Assembly: GCF_018130465.1 (NCBI RefSeq) | Contig: NZ_JAFCKJ010000019.1 | Location: 59,831-123,830 of the forward strand | DNA length: 64,000 nucleotides | Source: Bradyrhizobium canariense | GTDB lineage: Bacteria > Pseudomonadota > Alphaproteobacteria > Rhizobiales > Xanthobacteraceae | Direction: 5' to 3' | Shown: one piece after another, positions 8,951 through 16,886 of the stretch | Position numbering within the stretch: position 1 is the first letter of the stretch | How the letters are laid out: each line of letters opens with the position of its first letter | The notes under the pieces: model-generated | Databases searched by the model: none | Told to the model about the DNA's origin: nothing | Seen by the model: the letters and a program-made list of their open reading frames with translations, nothing else | Program-made: the position numbers and the translations under genes

Positions 8951-10051
8951 ATGGATGACAAGACACGGTTGTTGCGCTCGCTCGCGATCGATCGGCCCCA
9001 GCCAGCGACACCGTCGGTAACACGACGAGACCGCAGAGCTGGGTTATTGACCCTGGGAGCAGTCGGCATCGTGGCTGTGCTCGGGGCGGCCGCCGGGATG
9101 TGGCTATGGTTCGCGCCGCCTTCGGCGAAGGTGCCAACGGTCGAGACCGCCGCGGCCCACCCGCCGCAACCAGAACCGGTGCAGCGGGCAACGGCTGTAT
9201 CAGAACAGCGCAACGGGAGCAGTCTCGTGGCATCGGGCTTCGTCGTCGCCCGCCGCAAGGCCACCATCGCGGCCGAGATCACCGGGAAGGTTGTCGAGCT
9301 TCTGGTTGACGAGGGTATGGTGGTGCAGGCCGGTCAGGTTCTCGCCAAACTCGACGATATCCTGGCCGACAAGGATTACGTGCTCGCCGAGGCGCGCGCC
9401 GAAGCGTCGGACGCGGCTGTTGCGGCGATTGCCGCCGATCTGCGCGACGCGGAACGCATACTCGAACGAACCCAGACGCTGTCGCAGAAGAATTTCGCCA
9501 CCGAGGCCGATCTGACCAAGTCGCAGGCGAGGGTAGGCGTGCTGCGAGCCCAGCTCCGCCAAGCGGAGGCGCAGCGGTCGGCGGCACGGGTGGAGGCCCA
9601 GCGTTTCGGGGCGGTGCTGAGCAAGTATCAGATCCGCGCCCCGTTTCCCGGCATCGTGGTCGACCGCAGTGCGCAACCCGGTGAGATGATTTCGCCCCTG
9701 TCGGCCGGTGGCGGCTTCACGCGTACCGGAATTTGCACGATCGTCGACATGGACTCGATCGAAGTCGAGGTCGATGTCAACGAAGCCTCGATCGGCCGCC
9801 TGCATGCAGGTACGCGGGTCGGAGCGGCGCTCGATGCCTATCCGGACTGGACGGTGCCGGGTGCGGTCATCGCCATCGTGCCAACCGCCAATCGTGAGAA
9901 GGCCACTGTCAAGGTTCGCGTGGGCCTGGATGTCAAGGATCCGCGGATTCTGCCTGACATGGCGATCAAGGTGACATTCCTGGGAGACAGTCCGGGACGA
10001 CCGGACGCTCCCTCAGCCGGCGAGAGCAAGAACAATGTCGTCAGCAAGTGA
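8951..10051 (+). CDS. HlyD/MacA-like periplasmic adaptor (membrane fusion protein)
   Basis: 366 aa. One N-terminal membrane helix (about 31-54) follows a charged cytoplasmic tail. Then come a biotinyl-lipoyl-like half (VVARRKATIAAEITGKV), an Ala-rich coiled coil (about 140-215), the second lipoyl half (IRAPFPGIVVDRSAQPGEM) and a beta-barrel. Adaptors of this type link an inner-membrane ABC pump to the outer membrane. It overlaps the ATPase gene at 10035 by 17 bp, so the two are translationally coupled. Together the four genes resemble DevBCA/MacAB-like exporters. No outer-membrane TolC is in the window. Confidence 0.9.
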   Translation: MDDKTRLLRSLAIDRPQPATPSVTRRDRRAGLLTLGAVGIVAVLGAAAGMWLWFAPPSAKVPTVETAAAHPPQPEPVQRATAVSEQRNGSSLVASGFVVARRKATIAAEITGKVVELLVDEGMVVQAGQVLAKLDDILADKDYVLAEARAEASDAAVAAIAADLRDAERILERTQTLSQKNFATEADLTKSQARVGVLRAQLRQAEAQRSAARVEAQRFGAVLSKYQIRAPFPGIVVDRSAQPGEMISPLSAGGGFTRTGICTIVDMDSIEVEVDVNEASIGRLHAGTRVGAALDAYPDWTVPGAVIAIVPTANREKATVKVRVGLDVKDPRILPDMAIKVTFLGDSPGRPDAPSAGESKNNVVSK

Positions 10052-10736
10052 TCCAATGATTGGCATCGTCGATCTGCGCAAGACGTTCACCAAGGGCAAG
10101 GAGACGATCACGATCTTCGATGGCCTCAACCTGGCCATCCCAAAGGCGGATTTCGTCGCCGTGATGGGACCGTCGGGCTCCGGCAAGACGACCCTGCTGA
10201 ATTTGCTCGGTGGCATCGATTGCTGCGACGCCGGTACCATCGAGATCGCCGGTATCCGCATCGATCGGCTGTCGGAGGGGCAACTTGCGCACTGGCGGGC
10301 GTCCCATGTCGGCTTCGTCTTCCAGTTCTACAACCTGATGCAGATGCTGACGGCAGCGCAGAATGTCGAACTGCCGCTATTGCTCACCCGGCTCGGCGGC
10401 AAGGCGCGACGCGAGCGCGTCGAGGCTGCTCTGGCGGTGGTCGGGCTCTCCGACCGGCTCAAGCACTACCCGAAGGAAATGTCGGGCGGGCAGCAGCAGC
10501 GGGTCGCCATCGCTCGCGCCATCGTATCTGATCCCGAACTTCTTCTGTGCGACGAGCCTACGGGCGATCTCGATCGCCGTACGGCCGACGAGATCCTGTC
10601 TATTTTGCAATTGCTCAACCGGGACTTCGGCAAGACCATCGTGATGGTGACCCACGACCCGGCGGCGGCGCAATATGCCAGACGAGCGCTGCACCTCGAC
10701 AAGGGGCACTTCATCGAGAAGGAGCTCGCGGCGTGA
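10035..10736 (+). CDS. ABC transporter ATP-binding protein (LolD/MacB type)
   Basis: 233 aa. Seen: Walker A GPSGSGKT (45-52), Q-loop FVFQFYN (94-100), signature MSGGQ (149-153), Walker B LLLCDEPTGDLD (169-180) and the switch His in MVTHDP. The EPTGDLD form and length fit the LolD/MacB/FtsE exporter clade, not an importer. It energises the two FtsX-like permeases that follow; the stop codon overlaps the GTG start of the first permease. Confidence 0.94.
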   Translation: MSSASDPMIGIVDLRKTFTKGKETITIFDGLNLAIPKADFVAVMGPSGSGKTTLLNLLGGIDCCDAGTIEIAGIRIDRLSEGQLAHWRASHVGFVFQFYNLMQMLTAAQNVELPLLLTRLGGKARRERVEAALAVVGLSDRLKHYPKEMSGGQQQRVAIARAIVSDPELLLCDEPTGDLDRRTADEILSILQLLNRDFGKTIVMVTHDPAAAQYARRALHLDKGHFIEKELAA

Positions 10737-11893
10737 ACGATCTCCTCATGATTCGGAAGAATCTATTCCGCCGGCGATTGCGGGCGATCCTGATGATCGT
10801 CTCGATCCTGATCGCGTTTGCGATTTACGGCGTGCTCGCGAGCTTCGAGCGTGCCTTCAACGCCGGTCAGGAGCGGGCCACGCCGGATCGACTGGTCGTC
10901 CTGAACAAGATCAATCTGAGCCAGCCGCTGCCGATCTCCTATTATAGCCGGGTCGGCGCGGTCGACGGTGTCGCCCAGCTGTCCCCGATCAGCTGGTTGG
11001 GAGGCTATTACCGGGAGCCGAAGAACTTCATCTCCGCCTTTGCGGTATACCCCGAGGACTGGATGAAACTTCGCGACAGCGACTTCGTGTTTTCGCAGGA
11101 TGCGCGCACGGCTTTCGCCCGCGAACGCACCGGCGCGCTGGTCGGTGCGCGCATGATGGAAAAATGGGGCTGGAAGGTCGGCGATCGTATTCCGATATCG
11201 AGCAGCATCTACGCGCAGAAGAGCGGGGCGCGCGCCTGGGACTTCACCATCGTCGGCAGCTTCACGCCCCGCATTCCTCAGGCAGACACCAACATCATGC
11301 TTGTGGGCTATGACTATTTCAACGAGACGCGTTCGTTCGGCAAGGACTTGATCAACTGGCTGATGCTGCGCACCACATCCGCGGCCGTGAACGAGAGAGT
11401 TGGAAACACGATCGACGGGATGTTCGCCAACTCGCCCTATGAGACCACCACGGATAGCGAGAAGGCGTTCCAGAAGTCCTTTGCGGCGCAGCTGGGGAAC
11501 GTCGCACTGATCGTCGAACTGGTAGTCGGGGCGGCCTTTGTGACGATCCTGATGATCGTCGGCAATACAATGGTGATGAGTGTGCGCGAGCGCACGCGTG
11601 AAATCGGTGTCCTCAAAACCCTTGGATTTCCCGGCGGCCGGATCCTGCGCATGGTGCTCGGTGAATCGATCCTGCTGGCCCTGATCGGCGGCCTGCCGGG
11701 CCTCGGCGTTGCAATGCTGTTGATCACACAGGTGCGTGGCAGCCTGATGAACTTCGTTCCCACGCTGACGCTGTATCCCGATATCGCAGTGGGGGCGATC
11801 GGCCTGATGATTCTTCTGGGCTTCATAACGGGACTACTACCGGCGCTTGGCGCAATGCGGCTCAGGATCGTCACCGCGTTGGGACGGAACTGA
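10733..11893 (+). CDS. ABC exporter permease, FtsX/MacB family (1)
   Basis: 386 aa from the GTG at 10733, which overlaps the ATPase stop (GTGA). Layout: one N-terminal membrane helix (about 20-40), a large periplasmic MacB-PCD domain (about 45-260) and three C-terminal helices with the FtsX motif RTREIGVLKTLGFPGGRI. The topology matches mechanotransmission-type exporters for lipids, lipoproteins or peptides. Paired with the second permease as a heterodimer; this is inference from gene order. Confidence 0.9.
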   Translation: MNDLLMIRKNLFRRRLRAILMIVSILIAFAIYGVLASFERAFNAGQERATPDRLVVLNKINLSQPLPISYYSRVGAVDGVAQLSPISWLGGYYREPKNFISAFAVYPEDWMKLRDSDFVFSQDARTAFARERTGALVGARMMEKWGWKVGDRIPISSSIYAQKSGARAWDFTIVGSFTPRIPQADTNIMLVGYDYFNETRSFGKDLINWLMLRTTSAAVNERVGNTIDGMFANSPYETTTDSEKAFQKSFAAQLGNVALIVELVVGAAFVTILMIVGNTMVMSVRERTREIGVLKTLGFPGGRILRMVLGESILLALIGGLPGLGVAMLLITQVRGSLMNFVPTLTLYPDIAVGAIGLMILLGFITGLLPALGAMRLRIVTALGRN

Positions 11894-11897
11894 TACG

Positions 11898-13085
11898 ATG
11901 CGCTCGGTCCTTTTGCAGATGCTGGCGGTGACCGCCATCAACCTCAGGAGCCTGCCGAAACGATTGTGGCTCTCGCTGGCGACGGTCGTCGCCGTCGGCC
12001 TCGTGGTGATGGTGCTGCTGACGTTCCTGGCAATGGCCAACGGCTTCCAGCGCACGATAGCTGGTAGCGGGGCTGAAGATATTGCGGTGGTCTTGCGTGG
12101 CGGCTCGCGGGCCGAGCTCAATAGCGTGGTGTCGCTCGACCAGGTTCGACTGATCGAGGACGGGCCAGGTATCGCCAAGCGAGCAGACGGCAAGCCGCAG
12201 ACTTCGGCCGAGCTCTATGTCACCGTCGATGGCATCAAGCGCAGCACCCGAACCAAGGCCAACCTGCCCCTGCGCGGCCTCGGTCCGCAGGGGCCTGCGT
12301 TGCGCCAGGGGATTGTCATCACTGCGGGTCGAATGTTCAATCCGGGCAGCAACGAGATCATTGTCGGAAGGGCGTTGGGCGGTGAATTCGAGGGCTTCGA
12401 TCTCGGTCAGACGGTTGCCTTCAACAACACGAGATGGACGGTGGTCGGGATCTTTTCGGCCGAGGCCGGCGTGTTCGAGTCGGAGATTTGGGCGGATCTG
12501 CCGGTGCTTCAAAGCTTGTTCAAGCGTACTGGCGCGTTCCAGGTGGTGCGCGCACGGCTGACAATGCCGGCGTCGATCGAGGCGCTGCGGAGCTACAGCG
12601 ACGGCGATCCGCGTCTCAAGCTCGACGTGATGTCCGAGGCCGACTATTTCGCGCAGCAAGCCTCCTCTACCGCGGATCTGATCCAGAAGCTTGGCTGGCC
12701 GCTGGCGATCGCGATGGCGTTCGGCTCACTGGCCGGTGCACTCAACACCATGTACTCTTCGGTCGCAGCGCGGGCGAGCGAGATCGCGACCCTCCGCGCC
12801 ATTGGTTTCGGAGGTTTTTCGACGTTTGTCGGGACCTTGGTCGAGTCGATGATCCTCGCGTCGTTCGGCGGTGTGCTCGGCGCTGCCGCCACCTATCTGA
12901 TGTTCGACGGCTTTACAGCATCGACGGTGGGGGGCAACTTCGGGCAGGTGGTGTTCCATTTTGAACTCAGCCTGCGGGTCATTGGCCAGGGACTATTGCT
13001 CGCGCTCGCCGTCGGCCTTCTTGGTGGCTTGTTTCCGGCAATGCGCGCCGCCCGCATGCCAATCGTTGCCGCGCTGTATGGATGA
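11898..13085 (+). CDS. ABC exporter permease, FtsX/MacB family (2)
   Basis: 395 aa. ATG at 11898 is four bases after the previous stop. It has the same layout: N-terminal helix (about 20-45), periplasmic domain, and three C-terminal helices with AARASEIATLRAIGFGG. It differs enough from permease 1 to be an ancient paralogue. Last gene of the adaptor-ATPase-permease-permease operon. Substrate unknown; the neighbouring PPTase, P450s and BVMO make a lipid-like or polyketide-like product a reasonable guess only. Confidence 0.9.
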   Translation: MRSVLLQMLAVTAINLRSLPKRLWLSLATVVAVGLVVMVLLTFLAMANGFQRTIAGSGAEDIAVVLRGGSRAELNSVVSLDQVRLIEDGPGIAKRADGKPQTSAELYVTVDGIKRSTRTKANLPLRGLGPQGPALRQGIVITAGRMFNPGSNEIIVGRALGGEFEGFDLGQTVAFNNTRWTVVGIFSAEAGVFESEIWADLPVLQSLFKRTGAFQVVRARLTMPASIEALRSYSDGDPRLKLDVMSEADYFAQQASSTADLIQKLGWPLAIAMAFGSLAGALNTMYSSVAARASEIATLRAIGFGGFSTFVGTLVESMILASFGGVLGAAATYLMFDGFTASTVGGNFGQVVFHFELSLRVIGQGLLLALAVGLLGGLFPAMRAARMPIVAALYG

Positions 13086-13504
13086 TCGCATTCGAAAGTT
13101 GTGACGCCTTGCCGGTCAATCCCCACCATCGCGGCCGTTGCTCGGATCGTCGATCGTCGGGGGCATGCAGAAAAAGCTTCAGCCAATTTTATGGGACGAG
13201 GAACCGGAAGGCCTACGCGGCGGCCGGAGACGTGAAACGGCGTGAGCGACGTCCGCCGGTTAACGAGCAGTCAGCAACGCGTTACGGCCAAGAGCGCGGT
13301 TCTTCTCGTTGATGTTCGCTCAAAGTCTCGCGCGCATCGTTGTGCGGTTCACCGGCGGTTCCAAAATTCGGCTCTTTACGCCAATTCTAGTCATCGCCTG
13401 GAGGTCAAATTTAATTCATCCAATAGATGTTCAATATTACCATTGCTATGCTCGGTAGAGTGGATATCCTCAGACAAGCGCGCGACTGGACAGGGGTCGT
13501 ATAA
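13086..13504 (+). other. Intergenic, no gene seen
   Basis: 419 bp between the exporter operon and DUF3102 paralogue 3. The last 130 bp are AT-richer and probably hold the promoter of the next gene, but no convincing -35/-10 pair could be fixed. No supported ORF or hairpin terminator. Confidence 0.55.
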
Positions 13505-14245
13505 ATGGAAATGCGCAGTGAAGTGGAAAGTCGTCTAGTGGCTTCTGATCGGTCCAAGGAGCTCGACAGCGCACAGTTTGACTACGATTGCGTCACCTCG
13601 TCCGTTGCCAAATTCCTGAAAGGCCAAGCGGATCGGATCAAGCGGCATTGCGTTACGTCGATCATTCAAATTGGCAAGGCGCTGCTCGAGGCAAAGCGTC
13701 ATCTTTCTCACGGTGAGTTTGTGCACTGGGTTGAGAGCGAGGCGGGCATCCCCGCGCGCACCGCACAAGCCTACATGCGGGTGGCGAGCTGGGCATCCAG
13801 CAAAGACTCAATGGTGGCTCAGCTGGCGCCATCCACCCTCTATTTGCTATCGGCCTCGAGCACCCCCAAGGAGTTCGTATCCGACGTTCTCGGCCGGATT
13901 CGGGCGGGTGAATCCATTCCGCCATCGGTCTTGCGGCGGCAGCTGGCGGCCTTGCGCAAGACGGGACATCACGCAAGCTCGGAAGAGCTGGCGCCGGGTG
14001 TGACAGATGAAGCCCGCGGCAGGCAGGGCTGGAGCGCGATGGCCATCGCCGAGCTCGTCGAGATTCTGATGCGCGGGTTGTCGGAAGCCGATTTCGATCG
14101 GGTCCGATGCATCGCCACCGACGACACGGTTTTGTCCGACCCTTTTCTGGCAAAGAATCTCGAACGGGCCTTTGCGCGCCATGACACCGCAAGCCCGGCG
14201 CTGGTTTCAGCGAGGAGAAATATCGAAGAGCGGATGGGGACGTGA
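13505..14245 (+). CDS. DUF3102-type protein, paralogue 3
   Basis: 246 aa. The most divergent of the three copies but with the full domain: FDYDCV, FLKGQADRIKRH, LSHGEFVHWVESEAGIPART and AYMRVASWAS, then a linker and the C-terminal block DFDRVRCIATDDTVLSDPFL. ATG at 13505. The amidohydrolase gene starts 120 bp downstream. As with the other copies, it is the first gene before a distinct enzyme or transport unit, which suggests a local regulatory function (inference). Confidence 0.84.
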   Translation: MEMRSEVESRLVASDRSKELDSAQFDYDCVTSSVAKFLKGQADRIKRHCVTSIIQIGKALLEAKRHLSHGEFVHWVESEAGIPARTAQAYMRVASWASSKDSMVAQLAPSTLYLLSASSTPKEFVSDVLGRIRAGESIPPSVLRRQLAALRKTGHHASSEELAPGVTDEARGRQGWSAMAIAELVEILMRGLSEADFDRVRCIATDDTVLSDPFLAKNLERAFARHDTASPALVSARRNIEERMGT

Positions 14246-14365
14246 TTGCCGGTGTGGATGGGCAGCCCCGGCCGCCGCCGTATCAAGACGCCGGCCGAAG
14301 CAATAGCCGTCCAGCGGCCTGAAGCGCCGTCTTATTCGTCAGATTGTCCCGAAAGGGAGCATGAC

Positions 14366-15469
14366 ATGAGAAAACGACACTGCTGGTCGGTTCCTGCCTG
14401 CGCTTGTTGTGATCGCGACACGCTTGCGCTGACCGGAGGGAGGTTCGATCGCCGCGGCTTCCTCGCCGGAGCCGCAGCGATTGCGGCGGCTGGCCTGCGG
14501 GTGCGAGGGGCGACTGCCCAGACTTCGCAGGCCGCAAAGCCATATCGGATCGATATCCACCATCATTTGTCGCCACCAAGCTACGTCGCGGCAGCGAATG
14601 CCAGACATTTCGGCGAGCCGCTGATGAACGGCTGGACGGTGGAGAAATCGCTCGAGGACATGGACGAAGCCGGCGTTGCCGTTGCAATGCTTTCGATTAC
14701 CGCGCCGTCGCTCAGCTTCGTGTCGGGGGAGCAGGCACGCCGGCTGGCGCGTGAATGTAACGAGTATGCGGCGAAACTTGTCGCAGAGCATCCCGGGCGG
14801 TTTGGTGCTTTCGCGGCGATTCCGCTGGTCGACATCGATGGAAGCCTGAACGAGATCGCCTACGCCCTCGATACGCTCAAGCTTGACGGCATCGGCCTCA
14901 TGACGAGCTATGGCGACAGGTGGCTCGGTGATCCCCTGTTCCAGCCGGTCATGCAGGAATTCCACCGGCGCAAATCCGTGGTCTATACCCATCCCACGGC
15001 AGCAAATTGCTGCGTCAACCTGATCAAGACCCTGCGGCCGGCTGTGATCGAGTTCGGCACCGATACCACGCGAACGATCGCCGACATCGTGTTCAGCGGA
15101 AATGCGCGAAAGTTTCACGACATCCGCTGGATATTCTCGCATGCCGGCGGCACCATGCCGTTTCTGATCGAGCGCTTCGCCCGCAACTCCCTGATCGTTC
15201 CCGATGCCAGGGCGGCGGTGCCGGACGGCGCCTTGGCCGAGCTGAAGCGCTTCTACTACGACACCGCGCAGACCTCGAACAAGGCTGCGATGGCCGCGCT
15301 TTCGGCGATTGTTCCAGTGTCGCAGATACTGTTCGGCAGTGATTTTCCGTACCGGACCAGCATCGACCACGTCAACGGATTGCGCAGCGCGGAAGTATTC
15401 ACCGATTCGCAGCTGCTCGATATTGAGCGCGGCAATGCGCTGCGGTTGTTGCCGCGGCTTTCGAGCTGA
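14366..15469 (+). CDS. Tat-exported amidohydrolase (ACMSD-like, Amidohydro_2)
   Basis: 367 aa from ATG 14366 (AGGGAG six bases upstream). Seen: a twin-arginine signal (DRRGFLAG, R29-R30) followed by a hydrophobic Ala-rich stretch; metal motif IDIHHHL (H65-H67); later FSHAGGTMPF and the Asp motif LFGSDFPYR. This is the pattern of aminocarboxymuconate-semialdehyde decarboxylase-like metal hydrolases, usually 300-350 aa and cytoplasmic. The odd part is the N-terminus: four Cys in the first 15 residues before the Tat motif, and export of a family normally inside the cell. Substrate unknown; hydrolysis or decarboxylation of an aromatic-derived acid is the family theme. Confidence 0.87.
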   Translation: MRKRHCWSVPACACCDRDTLALTGGRFDRRGFLAGAAAIAAAGLRVRGATAQTSQAAKPYRIDIHHHLSPPSYVAAANARHFGEPLMNGWTVEKSLEDMDEAGVAVAMLSITAPSLSFVSGEQARRLARECNEYAAKLVAEHPGRFGAFAAIPLVDIDGSLNEIAYALDTLKLDGIGLMTSYGDRWLGDPLFQPVMQEFHRRKSVVYTHPTAANCCVNLIKTLRPAVIEFGTDTTRTIADIVFSGNARKFHDIRWIFSHAGGTMPFLIERFARNSLIVPDARAAVPDGALAELKRFYYDTAQTSNKAAMAALSAIVPVSQILFGSDFPYRTSIDHVNGLRSAEVFTDSQLLDIERGNALRLLPRLSS

Positions 15470-15496
15470 AGGTTCGGCGCGGCCCGGCTGGCGGCA

Positions 15497-16615
15497 TCAC
15501 GGCGGCGAGGGATCGGCGAACGGTCTCACCCGCGCCAACAGTTCCGCCAGAAACTGATCGGGCCGGTCAAAAGGAATAAAATGATCACCGCCGTGGATGA
15601 GGACGAATTCCTTGTGAGGTGCTTCGATCTGCTCGAAGTACCGTTCGGCAGGTTCATACGGCGTCACGTAATCCTGATCGCCCTCGATGAAGAGAACGCG
15701 CATCGAGAATTCGAATCCAAGTGAAGCCAGGTCTCGTTGAAACATCGGACTACGCACTCCGCGCAGAAGCCTGTCGGAGAGCGCGATCCCCCTGTTCCAG
15801 TAGTACCAGTCCAGCAAGGAATAATCGGGCATGAAAGGCGGCGACACCGCGCCGGCCAGATCAAAGCTGTCGACCGGCGGCAGAGCCAGGGCCTTGCTCC
15901 ATTTTTCCGTGACAGAATGATTTTGTTCGTTGACGGTGGGTTGGGAGGCGATCGGTGCCAGCTGCGCCAAAGCATCCACGTTGTTTGCGGACCTCGCCAG
16001 CGCTTGCAGGCGAGCGATGGTGAGTTCGAATGCTCTCTCGAAGGTCGCCCTTCCAACAACCTGGCCCGTGCCGATATAAGCATAGAACAAATCAGGGCGT
16101 TGCTTGACGATATGAACTCCCAGGAATGAACCCCAGGAATGCCCGATCAGGCCGATCTTGTCCTTATGCAGACGGGTTCGCAGCTGCTCCGCCAGCTCGA
16201 TCCCGTCCTGTGTCATCCGCTCCAAAGTCATCGTTGGCGCGATCGCGTCTCCGGACTTGCCCCAGGTCCGGCCGGTGCCGCGTTGGTCCCACTGCACGAT
16301 GGTGAAATGCCTTTCCCAGGAGCGCCAGCCCGATGACATCGGCAAGGTGGAGCTGCCGGGACCGCCGTGAACGAACAGCAGCACCGGGTTGTTTCGATCC
16401 TCACCCCGGATCTGCACCCATTGTTCGATCCCTCCGATGGTGAGGTATAGCCCCTGCTCCACCCCATTGGGGGAACGGATGGCAAGCTCACCGGCCGCGA
16501 GATGCTGAAGGTAGGCGCGAATAGTCAGCCCGGTGACGACGAACAGCAGAAGTAGTCCAGCGGTCCATAAGAGCGAGACCCGGATCAGCCCCGCAACGTC
16601 ACGCGGCATCATCAT
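15497..16615 (-). CDS. Alpha/beta hydrolase, proline iminopeptidase-like, membrane-anchored
   Basis: 372 aa. An N-terminal membrane helix (about 14-34) places the enzyme in the periplasm or as an anchored protein. Seen: oxyanion motif HGGPG (83-87), DQRGTG (110-115), nucleophile elbow GHSWG with Ser160, and a C-terminal GGDHF His. The HGGPG/DQRGxG/GxSWG set marks the proline iminopeptidase-like subfamily (S33), but many such proteins are esterases. It overlaps the small Cys-rich gene upstream (16599-16787) by 17 bp, so the pair is co-transcribed. Confidence 0.9.
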   Translation of the reverse strand: MMMPRDVAGLIRVSLLWTAGLLLLFVVTGLTIRAYLQHLAAGELAIRSPNGVEQGLYLTIGGIEQWVQIRGEDRNNPVLLFVHGGPGSSTLPMSSGWRSWERHFTIVQWDQRGTGRTWGKSGDAIAPTMTLERMTQDGIELAEQLRTRLHKDKIGLIGHSWGSFLGVHIVKQRPDLFYAYIGTGQVVGRATFERAFELTIARLQALARSANNVDALAQLAPIASQPTVNEQNHSVTEKWSKALALPPVDSFDLAGAVSPPFMPDYSLLDWYYWNRGIALSDRLLRGVRSPMFQRDLASLGFEFSMRVLFIEGDQDYVTPYEPAERYFEQIEAPHKEFVLIHGGDHFIPFDRPDQFLAELLARVRPFADPSPP

Positions 16616-16787
16616 GCGGCTCGTAGTCGAAGTAACGCGAGCTCCAGCGGCCTTTCAGCTCGCGTCCGCAATGGACACAAGATAGCTGCTCGTCGTTCGG
16701 CAGCGGAATCTCCTTGGAAACGACGACATAGCGCGCCCCGCACCTGCAATGATGGTTCAAATCTGCGAAGCGATCCTGCGAGATCAT
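16599..16787 (-). CDS. Small Cys-rich protein, putative zinc ribbon
   Basis: 62 aa. Four Cys arranged C-x-C near residue 14-16 and C-x2-C near 37-40 (CRCGAR and CVHCGR), spaced like a zinc ribbon, followed by an aromatic tail RYFDYEP. The gene overlaps the alpha/beta hydrolase start on the same strand. I do not recognise a characterised family. Similar short CxC/CxxC proteins are common in Bradyrhizobium as hypotheticals (recollection). Confidence 0.6.
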   Translation of the reverse strand: MISQDRFADLNHHCRCGARYVVVSKEIPLPNDEQLSCVHCGRELKGRWSSRYFDYEPHDDAA

Positions 16788-16886
16788 CGAATGGCCTCTG
16801 TGTAGCTGCCAGGCGGCGAAAGCGCGATCGAGCAGCTCCTGCGTCCTCGCCGGAAGCGAGGACGAATTCTACCACAGGACTATGAA

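Noticed and set aside
14246-14365. Amidohydrolase start at 14246
   Set aside because: This start abuts the DUF3102 stop and gives 40 residues before the Tat signal; ATG 14366 has a good ribosome site.
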